From DAISKN01 sp963716925 (GTDB lineage Bacteria; Acidobacteriota; Vicinamibacteria; Marinacidobacterales; SMYC01): DNA of 64,000 nt. How positions within the stretch are numbered: position 1 is the first letter of the stretch; every line of letters starts with the position of its first letter. Positions 1-8,834 of the stretch are shown here, piece by piece. The stretch covers positions 558,001 to 622,000 of the forward strand of contig CAVQUX010000033.1 in NCBI GenBank assembly GCA_963716925.1, given 5' to 3'. The translations under genes and the position numbers were made by a program. The notes beneath the pieces were generated by a model. It was not told the origin of the DNA. It saw nothing but the letters and a program-made list of their open reading frames with translations, and did not search any database.

Positions 1-1058
1 GCCGATCCGCTGGTTCTCCGGGCTCGATGGGTCATCGACGTCGAGGAAGGACGCGCGATCGAGAACGGCTCGGTCGCGGTCGACGGAGACCGAATCCAGA
101 CGCAAACGCCAGACGAGGCCCGGGTCCTCGATCTCGGAGATCTGACGTTGCTTCCGGGCCTCATCGATGCCCACGTTCATCTCACGCTCGCGGGAGAGCC
201 CGAGACGAACGCAAAGGCGACGCTTCTCGCAGGCTTCACCACGGTGCAGGACCTGGGCGCCGTCGGGTACAAGAACCTCGAGCTTCGCGACGCCATCGAA
301 GCAGGCGGGGTGGTCGGACCACGGGTGGTCGCGTCCGGACCCTGGCTCGGGATCTCGGGGGGATCTGCGACTTCGGAGGGATAGGGGTGCGCGGCGCCGA
401 AGCGTTCCGAGCGCGCGTCCGCGAGGACGTCGGGCGGGGCTCTGACCTCATCAAGGTCTGCGTCTCCGGCTGGCTCGAAGACGCTTTCCGGGAGCCGAGA
501 AGGTACGAGATCTCGGACGAGGAGTTGAGCGCCGCGATCGAAGAGGCCCACGGGCTCGAGCGTCGTGTCGCGGTCCACGCGCTGAGCGAGGCGGGCATCG
601 AGACGGCGGTCGCAATGGGCGCGGACCTCGTGGTGCACGGAGGCTTCACTCCGGCCGGAACCATCGAGCGAATGAAGGCGAAAGGCGTCTATCAGCTCAC
701 GACGCTGTCGTCGCTCAGCAAGGCCTCACCCTTCGAGAGCCTCCTCGTGCATCTCAGAGGAGCGGTACGCCTCGGCTTACCCATCGCCTTCGGAACCGAC
801 GCAGGCGTCATCGCTCACGGAACCAATGCAGCAGAATTTGCCGAGCTTTCCTCGATCGGACTGACTGCCGCTGACGCCATCCGCGCCGCGACCCTGAATG
901 CCGCCCGCGCGGTAGGGCTGGAGGATCAGGTAGGAACGCTCCGACCGGGCGCTTTCGCGGACGTCATCGGCGTCGAGGGAAACCCGCTCGAGGACCTCGC
1001 GGCCCTCGGCCGGGTGAAGTTCGTGATGAAGGAAGGGCGGATTTTCCTTGCACCGTAA
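1..1058 (+). pseudogene. Amidohydrolase (imidazolonepropionase/prolidase-like), 5' end outside window, one frameshift
   Basis: A metal-dependent hydrolase of the amidohydrolase superfamily enters from the left edge. The first part, open from base 1, carries the beta-strand preamble and the HxH metal motif (GLIDAHVHL at about 154-180). At the G6 run 357-362 the reading moves back one base. The other frame then runs to the stop at 1058 with the expected later landmarks: the SDLIKV lysine region, the VHALSE and VVHGG histidines, and GTDAGV with the catalytic Asp. All superfamily landmarks are present across the two frames, so the simplest explanation is one missing G in the homopolymer (sequencing error or recent mutation). 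The substrate cannot be told. It converges on the hsdR remnant with 4 bp between the stops. Confidence 0.85.
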
Positions 1059-1062
1059 CCTC

Positions 1063-1457
1063 CTACCCAGGACGCCGATCCGGGAAGGGAGTCCGGATGT
1101 ACTCGTTGGCGAAATCGAGCACCATCGTTCCCTTCTTGTCGGGCGGAAGAGTGCGGTTGAGCCGGGAGAGAGTCTGCACGGCGTTGACACCGCCGCACCG
1201 TGATGCTGCGCGAGCGTCTGCCGCTCCCTGGGCTGGGTCGCGAGTACGAAATCGACGACGTCGCTTGGAAGAAGGCAGAGCCCGCGGTCGTAGTCCTCGG
1301 CCCGACGCCGGTGCTACCCGCCGGGCGGAGTGTCGCCGAAGGTCGGAGGCGTCTCGAGGACGGAGGTCGCGTCTCCAACGCAAGCATCGGGGCCGAACTG
1401 AAGGAGAGCGCACTCGATACCTTCCTCGAAGGACCGCTCGGAGATGTCGATGGTCAA
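1063..1457 (-). pseudogene. hsdR remnant (type I restriction endonuclease R subunit), internally deleted
   Basis: Reading the minus strand from a TTG at 1457 that overlaps the fic stop (TTGA) gives an HsdR-like N-terminus (TIDISERSFEEGIECALL, then GDATSVLETPPTFGDTPPGG). An in-frame TAG follows where a Tyr codon is expected. Beyond it the same frame continues with EDYDRGLCLLPSDVVDFVLATQ to about 1200. The sequence then jumps, out of frame, to VNAVQTLSRLNRTLPP, the motif VI/QTLSRLNR region of the HsdR helicase, and ends after VLDFANE. The nuclease core and most of the motor domains are missing. This is therefore a dead relic with a nonsense codon and at least one large internal deletion. Family assignment rests on the motif-VI segment and the N-terminal segment together. 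Confidence 0.7.
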
Positions 1458-2668
1458 GCGCGTCTCCGGCGTCGACGCCTGTCCGTTCGCGTAGTCGATG
1501 GCGACGACTCTTCGAGAATCTCGAGAATCTCCCGCGCGCAGTACACCCGGTTGCGCCTGGCCTCCGTCGCGAGCGAAATGATTCCCGCACCCTCCAAGCG
1601 ATCGATCGCGCGTTGCGCCGTCGTAAACGCCACGTCAAGACGCTCCGCGAGCTTGTTCACCGTCCAATAGGGATTCTCGGCAAACAGGACGAGGGCCTTC
1701 TCCGGGAGTCTGGAGGGAGCCTTCGAAAGCTTCTCGCGCCACCGTTCGAGGAGGTTGTCGATGCGCTGAATTCGGCCGAGAGCGTCCTCGGCCTGCTGCG
1801 TCACTCCGGCGAGGAAATAGCTGAGCCATTCCTCCCACTCACCTTTCTCCGTTACGGCGAGCAGGCGCGCGTAATACTCCTGGCGCGTCGCTTCGAAGTA
1901 AGCGCTCAGGTAGAGGAGCGGCGCAGGGAGAACCCCTTTGACGATTAGAAGCAGCGTAATCATCAGTCGGCCCACGCGGCCGTTACCATCGAGAAATGGG
2001 TGGATCGCTTCGAACTGGGAGTGCGCAAGCGCGGCGTGGACGAGCGGTGGAAGCGAGTCTTCGTGCAGAAACGTCTCCCAGGCACCGAGACACTCCATCA
2101 ACCGATCGGGTGGCGGCGGGATGAACGTCGCATCGGAGAGCGTGCACCCAGCCGGGCCAATCCAGTTCTGGCTTCGCCGGAACTCGCCCGGTGTGGCCGC
2201 ATCGCCCCGCACGCCGCGCATGAGATTCCGGTGGAGCTCGCGCACGAGGCGCAGCGACAGAGGCAGCGCGCGCAGCCGATCTACTCCCTGCTCGAGGGCG
2301 ACGACGTAATTCGCGACCTCGCGCAAATCAGCAGGACTCCGATCGACTACGGCTCCAGCCTCGGCCGCGAGGAGCTCGCCCAGCGTGGCCTGCGTGCCTT
2401 CGATCCGACTCGAAAGCACGGCTTCCCGCCGGACGAACGGCCGAATGAGCAGATGCGGATTTGGCAACCGGCGACCTTCACCCGCGAGCCGGCCAATCGA
2501 GCGATCCGCTTGCGAAAGGCGGGATGCAAGTTCAGCGTTCCAGCGGATAGAGGGGGGCAGGGGGTCCGGCACGTACGCCCGGTAACCGCCCTGGCAGCGG
2601 AACTTACGGCCGTGTGGCTGGCGCCTCCGCGGTGCGGCCGGCTCCTTTGTTTGCGACTGCGAAAACAT
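1454..2668 (-). CDS. fic: Fic family protein, class II (N-terminal inhibitory helix) with C-terminal winged helix
   Basis: A 404-residue Fic-domain protein, probably a nucleotidyltransferase that AMPylates protein side chains. The catalytic loop HPFLDGNGRVGR starts at His223 and matches HxFx(D/E)GNGRxxR completely. An inhibitory motif of the (S/T)xxxE(G/N) type is present at Ser86-Glu90-Gly91 (SSRIEG), placing it in the self-inhibited class with the helix N-terminal to the Fic core. The last 100 residues resemble a winged helix-turn-helix, as in many Fic proteins of this layout. It sits between hsdS and hsdR remnants in the same orientation, 22 bp after the hsdM-hsdS fusion, and its TGA overlaps the hsdR TTG start. 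It is the only intact member of that cluster. Its target is unknown. Confidence 0.9.
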   Translation of the reverse strand: MFSQSQTKEPAAPRRRQPHGRKFRCQGGYRAYVPDPLPPSIRWNAELASRLSQADRSIGRLAGEGRRLPNPHLLIRPFVRREAVLSSRIEGTQATLGELLAAEAGAVVDRSPADLREVANYVVALEQGVDRLRALPLSLRLVRELHRNLMRGVRGDAATPGEFRRSQNWIGPAGCTLSDATFIPPPPDRLMECLGAWETFLHEDSLPPLVHAALAHSQFEAIHPFLDGNGRVGRLMITLLLIVKGVLPAPLLYLSAYFEATRQEYYARLLAVTEKGEWEEWLSYFLAGVTQQAEDALGRIQRIDNLLERWREKLSKAPSRLPEKALVLFAENPYWTVNKLAERLDVAFTTAQRAIDRLEGAGIISLATEARRNRVYCAREILEILEESSPSTTRTDRRRRRRRA

Positions 2669-2690
2669 ACCCGACCATTATTAGCGCAAC

Positions 2691-3668
2691 CTACGGTAAA
2701 TGAAAATAGAGCCAAGTCTTACGGAAGGGATCGCTCAGCGTTGAATAGAAGAGGAGGTTGTCATCGAGAGCTGCTGTCGCCCGCATGACGTGTAGCTCGG
2801 TCGTTCCGAAGGCAATCCCACTCACGAGCCCTGCGGCATGAGCGCCTTTTCCGTTTTCGAAGCACGGTGTGATCTTCGCAACGACAACATCTCCGTCCCG
2901 GAAGAGTGTGTAGCCGCCTCCCACCTCCGCCAGCAACTTTGTCCTTGTTAGATCGAGCCCACCATACTGTCCAAACTGCCTCCATTGGTATGAAGGAGAC
3001 CTCGGTTTCAGGAGGCAGCCTGCGCGCTTCTTTAACCGCTTAGGATTGAGTTGGGCGGAAAACTTCAGCCGCTTGGACTCCCATCCAACCGGAATCTTTC
3101 CGAGCCACTCGACGCCCGAGTCCTTGCACGCCGGATAATGGCTTAAATCGACCCACGTCCCGTTGGGCCTCCCCTCATGCATCTCGTGTCCTCGTGGACT
3201 GGAGAATGCCGACGGGTTGTCGATCTCCTCGGGGTGCCTGTCCACGTTCTTGAATCGTTCGAGCACCTGGAAGAGGAGCCCGGATTCCTCGAGCTTGCTG
3301 ATGGTGTTGTCGGAGTCGAACTTCTCCAGGACCTCGCGCATGTTGGGACTGAACCCCGCGATGTAGTTCCGCAGGTTGGCCGCGAGGTGAGGAGCATCGC
3401 CGAGAAGCTTCTCGAAGTCGTAACGGGACGTGTTGTAGAAGGCGAAGCCCGACGCCTTGCGGAGCTGCGGGTCAAGGTCCTCGAGTTTCTTGCTCTTCAG
3501 CTCCCCCTGCCGTTTGAGCACTCTTTCCTTGGTGGGCGCCAGAACGCAGTCCAGCCGCCGCAGGACGGTCAAAGGAAGGATCACGTCCTGGTACTTCCCC
3601 CGCTTGAAGGTGTCGCGGACGAGGTCCGCGACGCCCCAGAGGAAGCTGACGATCTCGCTATGGTTCAC
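2691..3668 (-). pseudogene. hsdM'-'hsdS in-frame fusion remnant (type I RM methylase/specificity subunits)
   Basis: One 325-codon frame joins two genes. Residues 1 to about 150 are the N-terminal helical domain of HsdM (MNHSEIVSFLWGVADLVRD, LPLTVLRRLDC, YNTSRYDF and RFKNVDRHPEEIDN). From about residue 185 it is HsdS (KDSGVEWLGKIPVGWE, then a target-recognition domain with VVAKITPCFENGKGA). The methyltransferase core of HsdM, including the SAM-binding and NPPF-type motifs, is absent. HsdS stops inside its first half, right after SDPFRKT. The fused protein cannot methylate DNA by known chemistry. It could still be translated, since the frame is open and starts with ATG. It is the first gene of the decayed hsdM-hsdS-fic-hsdR operon. 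Confidence 0.8.
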
Positions 3669-3807
3669 GCGTCCGTGAATATAGCGTTACCGCCTCCGGG
3701 TGTCGATCCAGGAAGACTCCGTTCGTCGTATGGATGGTCGAAAGTCGTGCGCGAATCCCGCCGACTTCCGACATGATCTCGCGGACGAACGACGAAAGGA
3801 GCCTTCA

Positions 3808-4575
3808 ATGGACGACCGTGGACGCTTTTATTGGTACGACCTCATGACGACCGACGTCGAAGGAGCGAAGTCCTTCTATACCAAGCTCATCGGTTGGGGA
3901 ACGACGACCTGGGAGGGTATGGGCCAGCCATACACCATGTGGACCAACGGGGAAACGCCCCTCGGAGGAATCATGCCGCTCCCCGAGGACGCTCGAAAGG
4001 CCGGTGCGCCGCCCCACTGGATTTCGTACGTTCTGGTGCCGAAGGTGGACGAGACGCTCGCCCAGGTCCTGAAGCTGGGAGGAAAGGTTCTCGTCCCGGG
4101 GACGGATATCCCGACGGTGGGTCGGTTCGGCGTCCTCTCCGATCCCCAGGGTGCGGTCCTCGCCGTCTTCTCCCCCATCGAGCCCGCGCCGGGCGCTCCG
4201 CCGAAACCCGGAGACTTCTCCTGGCACGAGCTCGCCACGAGCGATCCCGTCGCCGCGTTCTCGTTCTACCAGCAGCTATTCGGCTGGGAGAAGACCGACT
4301 CCATGGACATGGGGGAGATGGGCGTCTACCAGATGTACACGAGAAAAGGCGGCGAGTTCCCGCTCGGTGGGATCTTCGCGAAGCCGCCCGAGATGCCGGT
4401 TTCCGCGTGGCTCTACTACGCCATGGTGAAGGACGTCCACAAGTCCGTCGAGGAGGTCAAGAAGCTCGGCGGTCGGATCCTGAACGGCCCCATGGAAGTT
4501 CCCGGCGGGGACTTCGTGGCGCAGTGCCTGGATCCCCAGGGGGCGGCGTTCGCCCTGCACTCGACCAAAGCGTAG
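3808..4575 (+). CDS. Two-domain VOC (glyoxalase/bleomycin-resistance fold) protein
   Basis: The protein has 255 residues. The start at 3808 is chosen because AAAGGAG precedes it and the first VOC strand (FYWYDLMTTDVEGAKSFY) begins at once. An upstream in-frame start at 3700 adds only low-complexity residues. Two tandem VOC modules are visible, at about 5-120 and 130-250. Each opens with F-W-(Y/H)-(D/E)-L, contains GGI(M/F) and ends with a DPQGA(V/A)-(L/F)-A signature. This layout matches the CFP30B/27-kDa-antigen type of VOC proteins, whose reactions are mostly unknown. It is a monocistronic unit between the RM relic and the BNR protein. Confidence 0.85.
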   Translation: MDDRGRFYWYDLMTTDVEGAKSFYTKLIGWGTTTWEGMGQPYTMWTNGETPLGGIMPLPEDARKAGAPPHWISYVLVPKVDETLAQVLKLGGKVLVPGTDIPTVGRFGVLSDPQGAVLAVFSPIEPAPGAPPKPGDFSWHELATSDPVAAFSFYQQLFGWEKTDSMDMGEMGVYQMYTRKGGEFPLGGIFAKPPEMPVSAWLYYAMVKDVHKSVEEVKKLGGRILNGPMEVPGGDFVAQCLDPQGAAFALHSTKA

Positions 4576-4642
4576 GTCGCGGCCGCAAATTTACGGCCTT
4601 CCGGAAGCGCGGTGTATGATTCCGCACGACCAGGAGGTCAGA

Positions 4643-7600
4643 ATGCAGTCACTCGCGTCGTCGCGAGCGAGCCTCGGGATGGCCGCGCTCGCTCTGGTGC
4701 TCTCGTCTGCGGTGCGGGCCGCGGCCCAGCCGTCGCCTGCAATCGATCCCGTATTCCTCGACTCCATGAAGTACCGCAGCATCGGTCCCTACCGGGGGGG
4801 GCGGGTCACCGCGGTCACCGGCGTTGGCCAGCAGATGCACACCTTCTATATGGGCTCGACCGGGGGCGGGGTCTGGAGGACGGACGACGCCGGACAGACC
4901 TGGCGGAATCTGACCGATGGACAGTTGAAGAGCGGATCCATCGGCGCGATCGCCGTCGCGCCCTCGGACCCGAACGTGATCTACGTCGGCACCGGCTCCG
5001 CCTGCCCGCGCGGGAACGTCTCCGCGGGAGACGGGATCTACCGCTCGACGGATGCGGGCAAGACCTGGACCCACATCGGTCTTCCCGAAGCGGGTCAGAT
5101 CGGAAAGATCCGCGTCCATCCGCAGAATCCCGACCTGGTCTACGCCGCGGTGCTGGGCCACATCTTCGGGCCCAATCCCGATCGAGGCGTCTATCGCTCC
5201 AAGGACGGAGGCAAGAGCTGGGAGAAGGTGCTTTTCGTCAGCGACAAGACCGGCGCCGTCGATATCTCGATGGACGTGAAGAACCCGCGGATTCTCTACG
5301 CAGGGATGTGGCGAGCCGAGCGCAAACCCTTCACCATGGTAAGCGGGGACCCGGAAGAGGGAGGTCTCTACAAGTCGTCGGACGGAGGCGACACCTGGAA
5401 GGAGCTCACCGAGGGTCTTCCCAAGGGTGCCACGGGCAAGATTGGCGTGTCGGTATCGGCGGCGAACCCCGACCGCGTCTTCGCGCTCATCGAAGCCGAG
5501 GGGGACGAAGGCGGTCTCTACCGCTCCGATGACGCGGGGAAAACGTTTCGCCGGATCAACGGCGATCGGAACTTCCTCCAGCGCGCCTGGTACTACACGC
5601 ACGTGTTCGCCGATCCGGCGGATGCCGACACCGTCTACATTCTCAACGTGATGTTCTACCGTTCGGTCGACGGGGGAAAGACCTTCGACATGGTGATGGT
5701 GCCTCACGGCGACACCCACGACCTCTGGATCAACCCCGAGAACAATCAGATGATGGTCTACGGCGACGACGGCGGAGCGGCGGTGAGCTTCAACGCCGGC
5801 CGCTCGTGGTCGCCGCAGTCGAACCAGCCGACGGCGGAGTTCTACCGCGTCACCACCGACCATCGGTTCCCGTACTGGGTCTACGGGGCGCAGCAGGACA
5901 ACACCACGGCCCGAATCGTGAGCCGGACTTCGGGATTCGGCATTTCGATCAAGGACTGGCATTCCGTCGGGGGCTGCGAGAGCGGCCACATCGCCGTCGA
6001 TCCCCGCGACCCGGAAGCGGACGTGGTCTACGCCGGCTGCTACGGGGGATCGATCACCCGCTACGATCACTCGACAGGGCAGCTGCGCGAGATCACCACC
6101 GCCCCTCAGCTCTCGCTCGGGACCAAGGCCGAGGATCTTCACTACCGGTTCCAGTGGAACGCGCCCATTCGTATCTCGAAGCACGACCCCTCGGTCCTCT
6201 ATCACACGTCGAACTTCGTCCATCGCTCGACCGACGAGGGCCAGACCTGGACCATCGTGAGCCCCGACCTGACGCGGGCGAATCCCGAGATGCTGCAGGA
6301 CGCCGGAGGCCCGATCACCCACGACCAGACGGGCGTCGAGGTATTCGCGACCATCTTCGTGTTCGAGGAGTCGCCGCTCGCGAAGGGCGAGCTCTGGGCG
6401 GGCTCGGATGACGGCCGCCTGCACGTTACCCGGGACGACGGCAAGAACTGGACGGAGGTAACACCTCCCGGAGTTCCCGAGTTCGCAACGGTGAACGCCA
6501 TCGACATCTCGACCCACCAGGCGGGCCGCGCCCATGTCACCGTCTACAACTACCGGTTCGACGACTTCGCGCCCTACGTCTTTCAGACGAACGACTTCGG
6601 AAAGACGTGGAAGCGCATCGCCGACGGGAAGAATGGAATTCCCGAGCGCCATTTCGCGCGCGTGGTGCGCGAGGATCCCGATCGCCGCGGGCTTCTGTAC
6701 GCCGGGACGGAGTACGGGATGTACGCCTCCTTCGACGACGGGAAGAGCTGGCAGTCACTGCAGCTCAACCTGCCGGTGACTCCGGTGACCGATATTCAGA
6801 TCAAGGACAAGGATCTGGTGGTCGCAACCCAGGGCCGCTCGTTCTGGATCCTCGACGACTTGACTCCTCTCCATCAATTGAACGACGAGGCCGTGAACAC
6901 CGCGGTTCACCTGTATCAGCCGCGGGACGCCTACCGGGTCCGCGGCGGAGGATTCGACATCCCCTCGGGCTCGCTCGGGCAGAACCCACCGGGCGGCGTC
7001 GTCATTCATTACTCTCTCGCTCAGGAGCTTCCCGCGGACCAGGAGCTGAAGCTCGAGATCCTGGACGCTGCGGGAGCGACGGTGCGGAGCTTCTCCAGCA
7101 AGACGCCGGAAGAGCGGGCGCGAAACCCCTTCGCGGATCTCTTCGCGGCGTTCTTCGGCGGAGGCGGCCCGCGCACCCTTCCGGTGAAGAAGGGAGCCAA
7201 CCGCTGGGTCTGGGATCTCGGCTACCCCGACGGCCGGCCGGTGCCGGGTACCGTCATGTGGGGAAGCGTTCAGGGGCCGCCCGCGCCTCCCGGCCGCTAT
7301 CAGGCCCGGTTGACTCTCGGCGACTGGAGCGAAACCCGCGAGTTCGAAGTGAGGAAGAACCCCCGGATCCCCGCCACCCAGGCGGATCTCGACGAGCAGT
7401 TCCAGCTCGCCATCAAGGTGAGAGATCTCTTCTCGGAGAGTCATGACGCCTTGAGGAAGATCCGGAGCGTGACGAGTCAGGTGAACGACCTGACGGCGCG
7501 CTTGAAGGAGGCCAAGGTGGCGGAGGGAATCGACGAGCCGGCGAAGGCGCTGACCGAGAAGCTCGCGGCGATCGAGCGGAAGATCTACCAGACGAAGAAC

Positions 7601-7846
7601 GAGGCCATGCAGGATCCGTTGAATTTCCAGCCGATGCTCGACAACCGCATCGCGAACCTCTACGGCATCGTTCTCTCGACCGACGCGAAGCCCACGTCCG
7701 TTTCCTACGAGCACTACGAGGCGCTGAAGACCGAGCTCCTGGGCTACGAGCAGGAGCTCGAGGGAGTCCTCGCGAGCGAGCTCTCCGCGTTCAACCAGGC
7801 GGTCTCGGGAAAGAACCTCTCGCCGGTGATCGTGCCCGGCTCCTGA
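4643..7846 (+). CDS. Secreted BNR/sortilin-type beta-propeller protein (glycosyl-hydrolase-like)
   Basis: The protein has 1067 residues from the ATG at 4643, which has AGGAGG 5 nt upstream. A TATGAT hexamer at 4615-4620 could be the -10. Residues 1-30 form a signal peptide (VLSSAVRAAAQ). Asp-box/BNR repeats of the type YRS-D-x-G-x-TW recur at least ten times through about residue 720, for example TDDAGQTWRN, STDAGKTWTH and SDDGGDTWKE. This predicts tandem propellers like those of the VPS10/sortilin-like family. The C-terminal third holds a beta-sandwich-like part and a helical region (about 900-1000). The family is large in Acidobacteria and Bacteroidetes, usually annotated as glycosyl hydrolase with little biochemical support. 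Export to the periplasm or surface is inferred. Confidence 0.85.
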   Translation: MQSLASSRASLGMAALALVLSSAVRAAAQPSPAIDPVFLDSMKYRSIGPYRGGRVTAVTGVGQQMHTFYMGSTGGGVWRTDDAGQTWRNLTDGQLKSGSIGAIAVAPSDPNVIYVGTGSACPRGNVSAGDGIYRSTDAGKTWTHIGLPEAGQIGKIRVHPQNPDLVYAAVLGHIFGPNPDRGVYRSKDGGKSWEKVLFVSDKTGAVDISMDVKNPRILYAGMWRAERKPFTMVSGDPEEGGLYKSSDGGDTWKELTEGLPKGATGKIGVSVSAANPDRVFALIEAEGDEGGLYRSDDAGKTFRRINGDRNFLQRAWYYTHVFADPADADTVYILNVMFYRSVDGGKTFDMVMVPHGDTHDLWINPENNQMMVYGDDGGAAVSFNAGRSWSPQSNQPTAEFYRVTTDHRFPYWVYGAQQDNTTARIVSRTSGFGISIKDWHSVGGCESGHIAVDPRDPEADVVYAGCYGGSITRYDHSTGQLREITTAPQLSLGTKAEDLHYRFQWNAPIRISKHDPSVLYHTSNFVHRSTDEGQTWTIVSPDLTRANPEMLQDAGGPITHDQTGVEVFATIFVFEESPLAKGELWAGSDDGRLHVTRDDGKNWTEVTPPGVPEFATVNAIDISTHQAGRAHVTVYNYRFDDFAPYVFQTNDFGKTWKRIADGKNGIPERHFARVVREDPDRRGLLYAGTEYGMYASFDDGKSWQSLQLNLPVTPVTDIQIKDKDLVVATQGRSFWILDDLTPLHQLNDEAVNTAVHLYQPRDAYRVRGGGFDIPSGSLGQNPPGGVVIHYSLAQELPADQELKLEILDAAGATVRSFSSKTPEERARNPFADLFAAFFGGGGPRTLPVKKGANRWVWDLGYPDGRPVPGTVMWGSVQGPPAPPGRYQARLTLGDWSETREFEVRKNPRIPATQADLDEQFQLAIKVRDLFSESHDALRKIRSVTSQVNDLTARLKEAKVAEGIDEPAKALTEKLAAIERKIYQTKNEAMQDPLNFQPMLDNRIANLYGIVLSTDAKPTSVSYEHYEALKTELLGYEQELEGVLASELSAFNQAVSGKNLSPVIVPGS

Positions 7847-7958
7847 GTCGCGAGAACGCGGCGAAACGTCTACAATTGGGATATCGACACCGAAGAAAAC
7901 TCATCGTGCCCGCCCTGCGCGGGGTGTGCGGGCGCCTGATAAACCAAGGAGATGAAAA

Positions 7959-8390
7959 ATGTCAAAGACTAGAATTGCGCTCGTCGGTATCGTATTCGCC
8001 CTGGTTCTCGGCGGAACGGCTTTCGCTCAGAATCAAAAGAGGGTCGACGACTACCAACGGACGCTCCAGGGGAAGATGACGGCGATGGCGGCTCAGGGCC
8101 AGTCCATCAAAGTCAACATGAACGATTCTCCGGATGGCAAGGGACGGGACGCCGAGATCCGCATGACCATGGGGATCCGCGAGTTCGAGTCCTTCGCCCC
8201 GGTCGCGGCTTTGGAAGCGGCCGCGATCACCCACAAGTTCGACGTGGTCAATATCTACTTGAGGCATGAGGCCACGGACCGCGTGGGTCGCATCGCCTAC
8301 AAAGACGCCGAGCCCCTCGCCGCCATGTACGTCGCCGGGGAACGGGAACAGGCGACCGAGCGGATGAAGTCCGCCATCATCTGGCACTGA
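7959..8390 (+). CDS. Small secreted protein of unknown function
   Basis: A 143-residue protein with a clear signal peptide (IALVGIVFALVLGGTAFAQ) and a good ribosome site (AAGGAG, 7 nt before ATG). The mature part is about 120 residues with mixed alpha/beta character (MNDSPDGKGRDAEIRMTM, FDVVNIYLRHEATDRVGRIA). I recognise no domain. Its 5' leader, about 80 nt, follows a TACAAT at 7871-7876 that could be a -10. A strong hairpin after the stop (8397-8432) suggests a monocistronic transcript. Confidence 0.75.
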   Translation: MSKTRIALVGIVFALVLGGTAFAQNQKRVDDYQRTLQGKMTAMAAQGQSIKVNMNDSPDGKGRDAEIRMTMGIREFESFAPVAALEAAAITHKFDVVNIYLRHEATDRVGRIAYKDAEPLAAMYVAGEREQATERMKSAIIWH

Positions 8391-8396
8391 TCTAGA

Positions 8397-8432
8397 ACCG
8401 CGGAGGCGCAGCGCCGGTTGCGTCTCCGCGGT
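8397..8432. terminator. Strong hairpin between convergent genes
   Basis: A 14-bp inverted repeat (8397-8410 with 8419-8432, one mismatch) with an 8-nt loop lies between the convergent small secreted gene and the S46 remnant. There is no U-run on either strand, so it would act as a structural or mRNA-end-protecting element, or as an imperfect bidirectional terminator. Confidence 0.55.
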
Positions 8433-8445
8433 AGCCTCCCCCCGG

Positions 8446-8796
8446 TTACTTCGTAAGCTCGTCGACGATCCACCCCGCCCCGTGGACCTCGCGGGCGACG
8501 AAGAGAGCCAACCGGATATCGGTCGCGATCGATCTCCCGGTCTTCTCGTTGTAGCTCCAGTCGCTCGCCATCGCCCCCTCGTTTCCGTCGAAGAGCAGGC
8601 CGACGATGCGGAGGCTCCGGTCGAGGACCGCGCTCCCCGAGTTCCCACCCGTGGTGTCGTTGGTGGTGACGAAATCCACGGGGCGGCTCGCGTACTCTTT
8701 CTCGAACTCCTCGTCCCCCACGGATTCGCGCCAGCGACGAAGGGCCGGGGGCAGCGCGTAGTCGCCCTTTGTCCGGATTTCGGTGGGGTTTACGTT
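8446..8796 (-). pseudogene. S46 dipeptidyl-peptidase (DPP7/DPP11-like), C-terminal remnant
   Basis: Only the last 115 or so codons remain. They include the segment holding the S46 catalytic serine, DFVTTNDTTGGNSGSAVLD, followed by GLLFDGNEGAMASDWSYN and the typical end TDIRLALFVAREVHGAGWIVDEL. A full S46 peptidase has about 700 residues, so the catalytic His and Asp are lost with the missing 5' part. Recognisable sequence stops near 8796, right before the divergent FAD oxidoreductase, implying a deletion with its endpoint there. An internal ATG at 8721 could still start a 91-residue peptide, but it would be inactive. Confidence 0.75.
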
Positions 8797-8834
8797 CCTA
8801 CATAAGAACCCGATCAGCGTCTGGAGGTGCGATC

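Noticed and set aside
357..362. Programmed frameshifting at the G6 run of the amidohydrolase
   Set aside because: No downstream structure or upstream Shine-Dalgarno-like stimulator was evident, and the family is not known to use recoding. An indel is simpler.
4649..6652. 667-codon minus-strand frame opposite the BNR propeller gene
   Set aside because: Shadow frame produced by codon bias, with Asp-box repeats on the sense strand.
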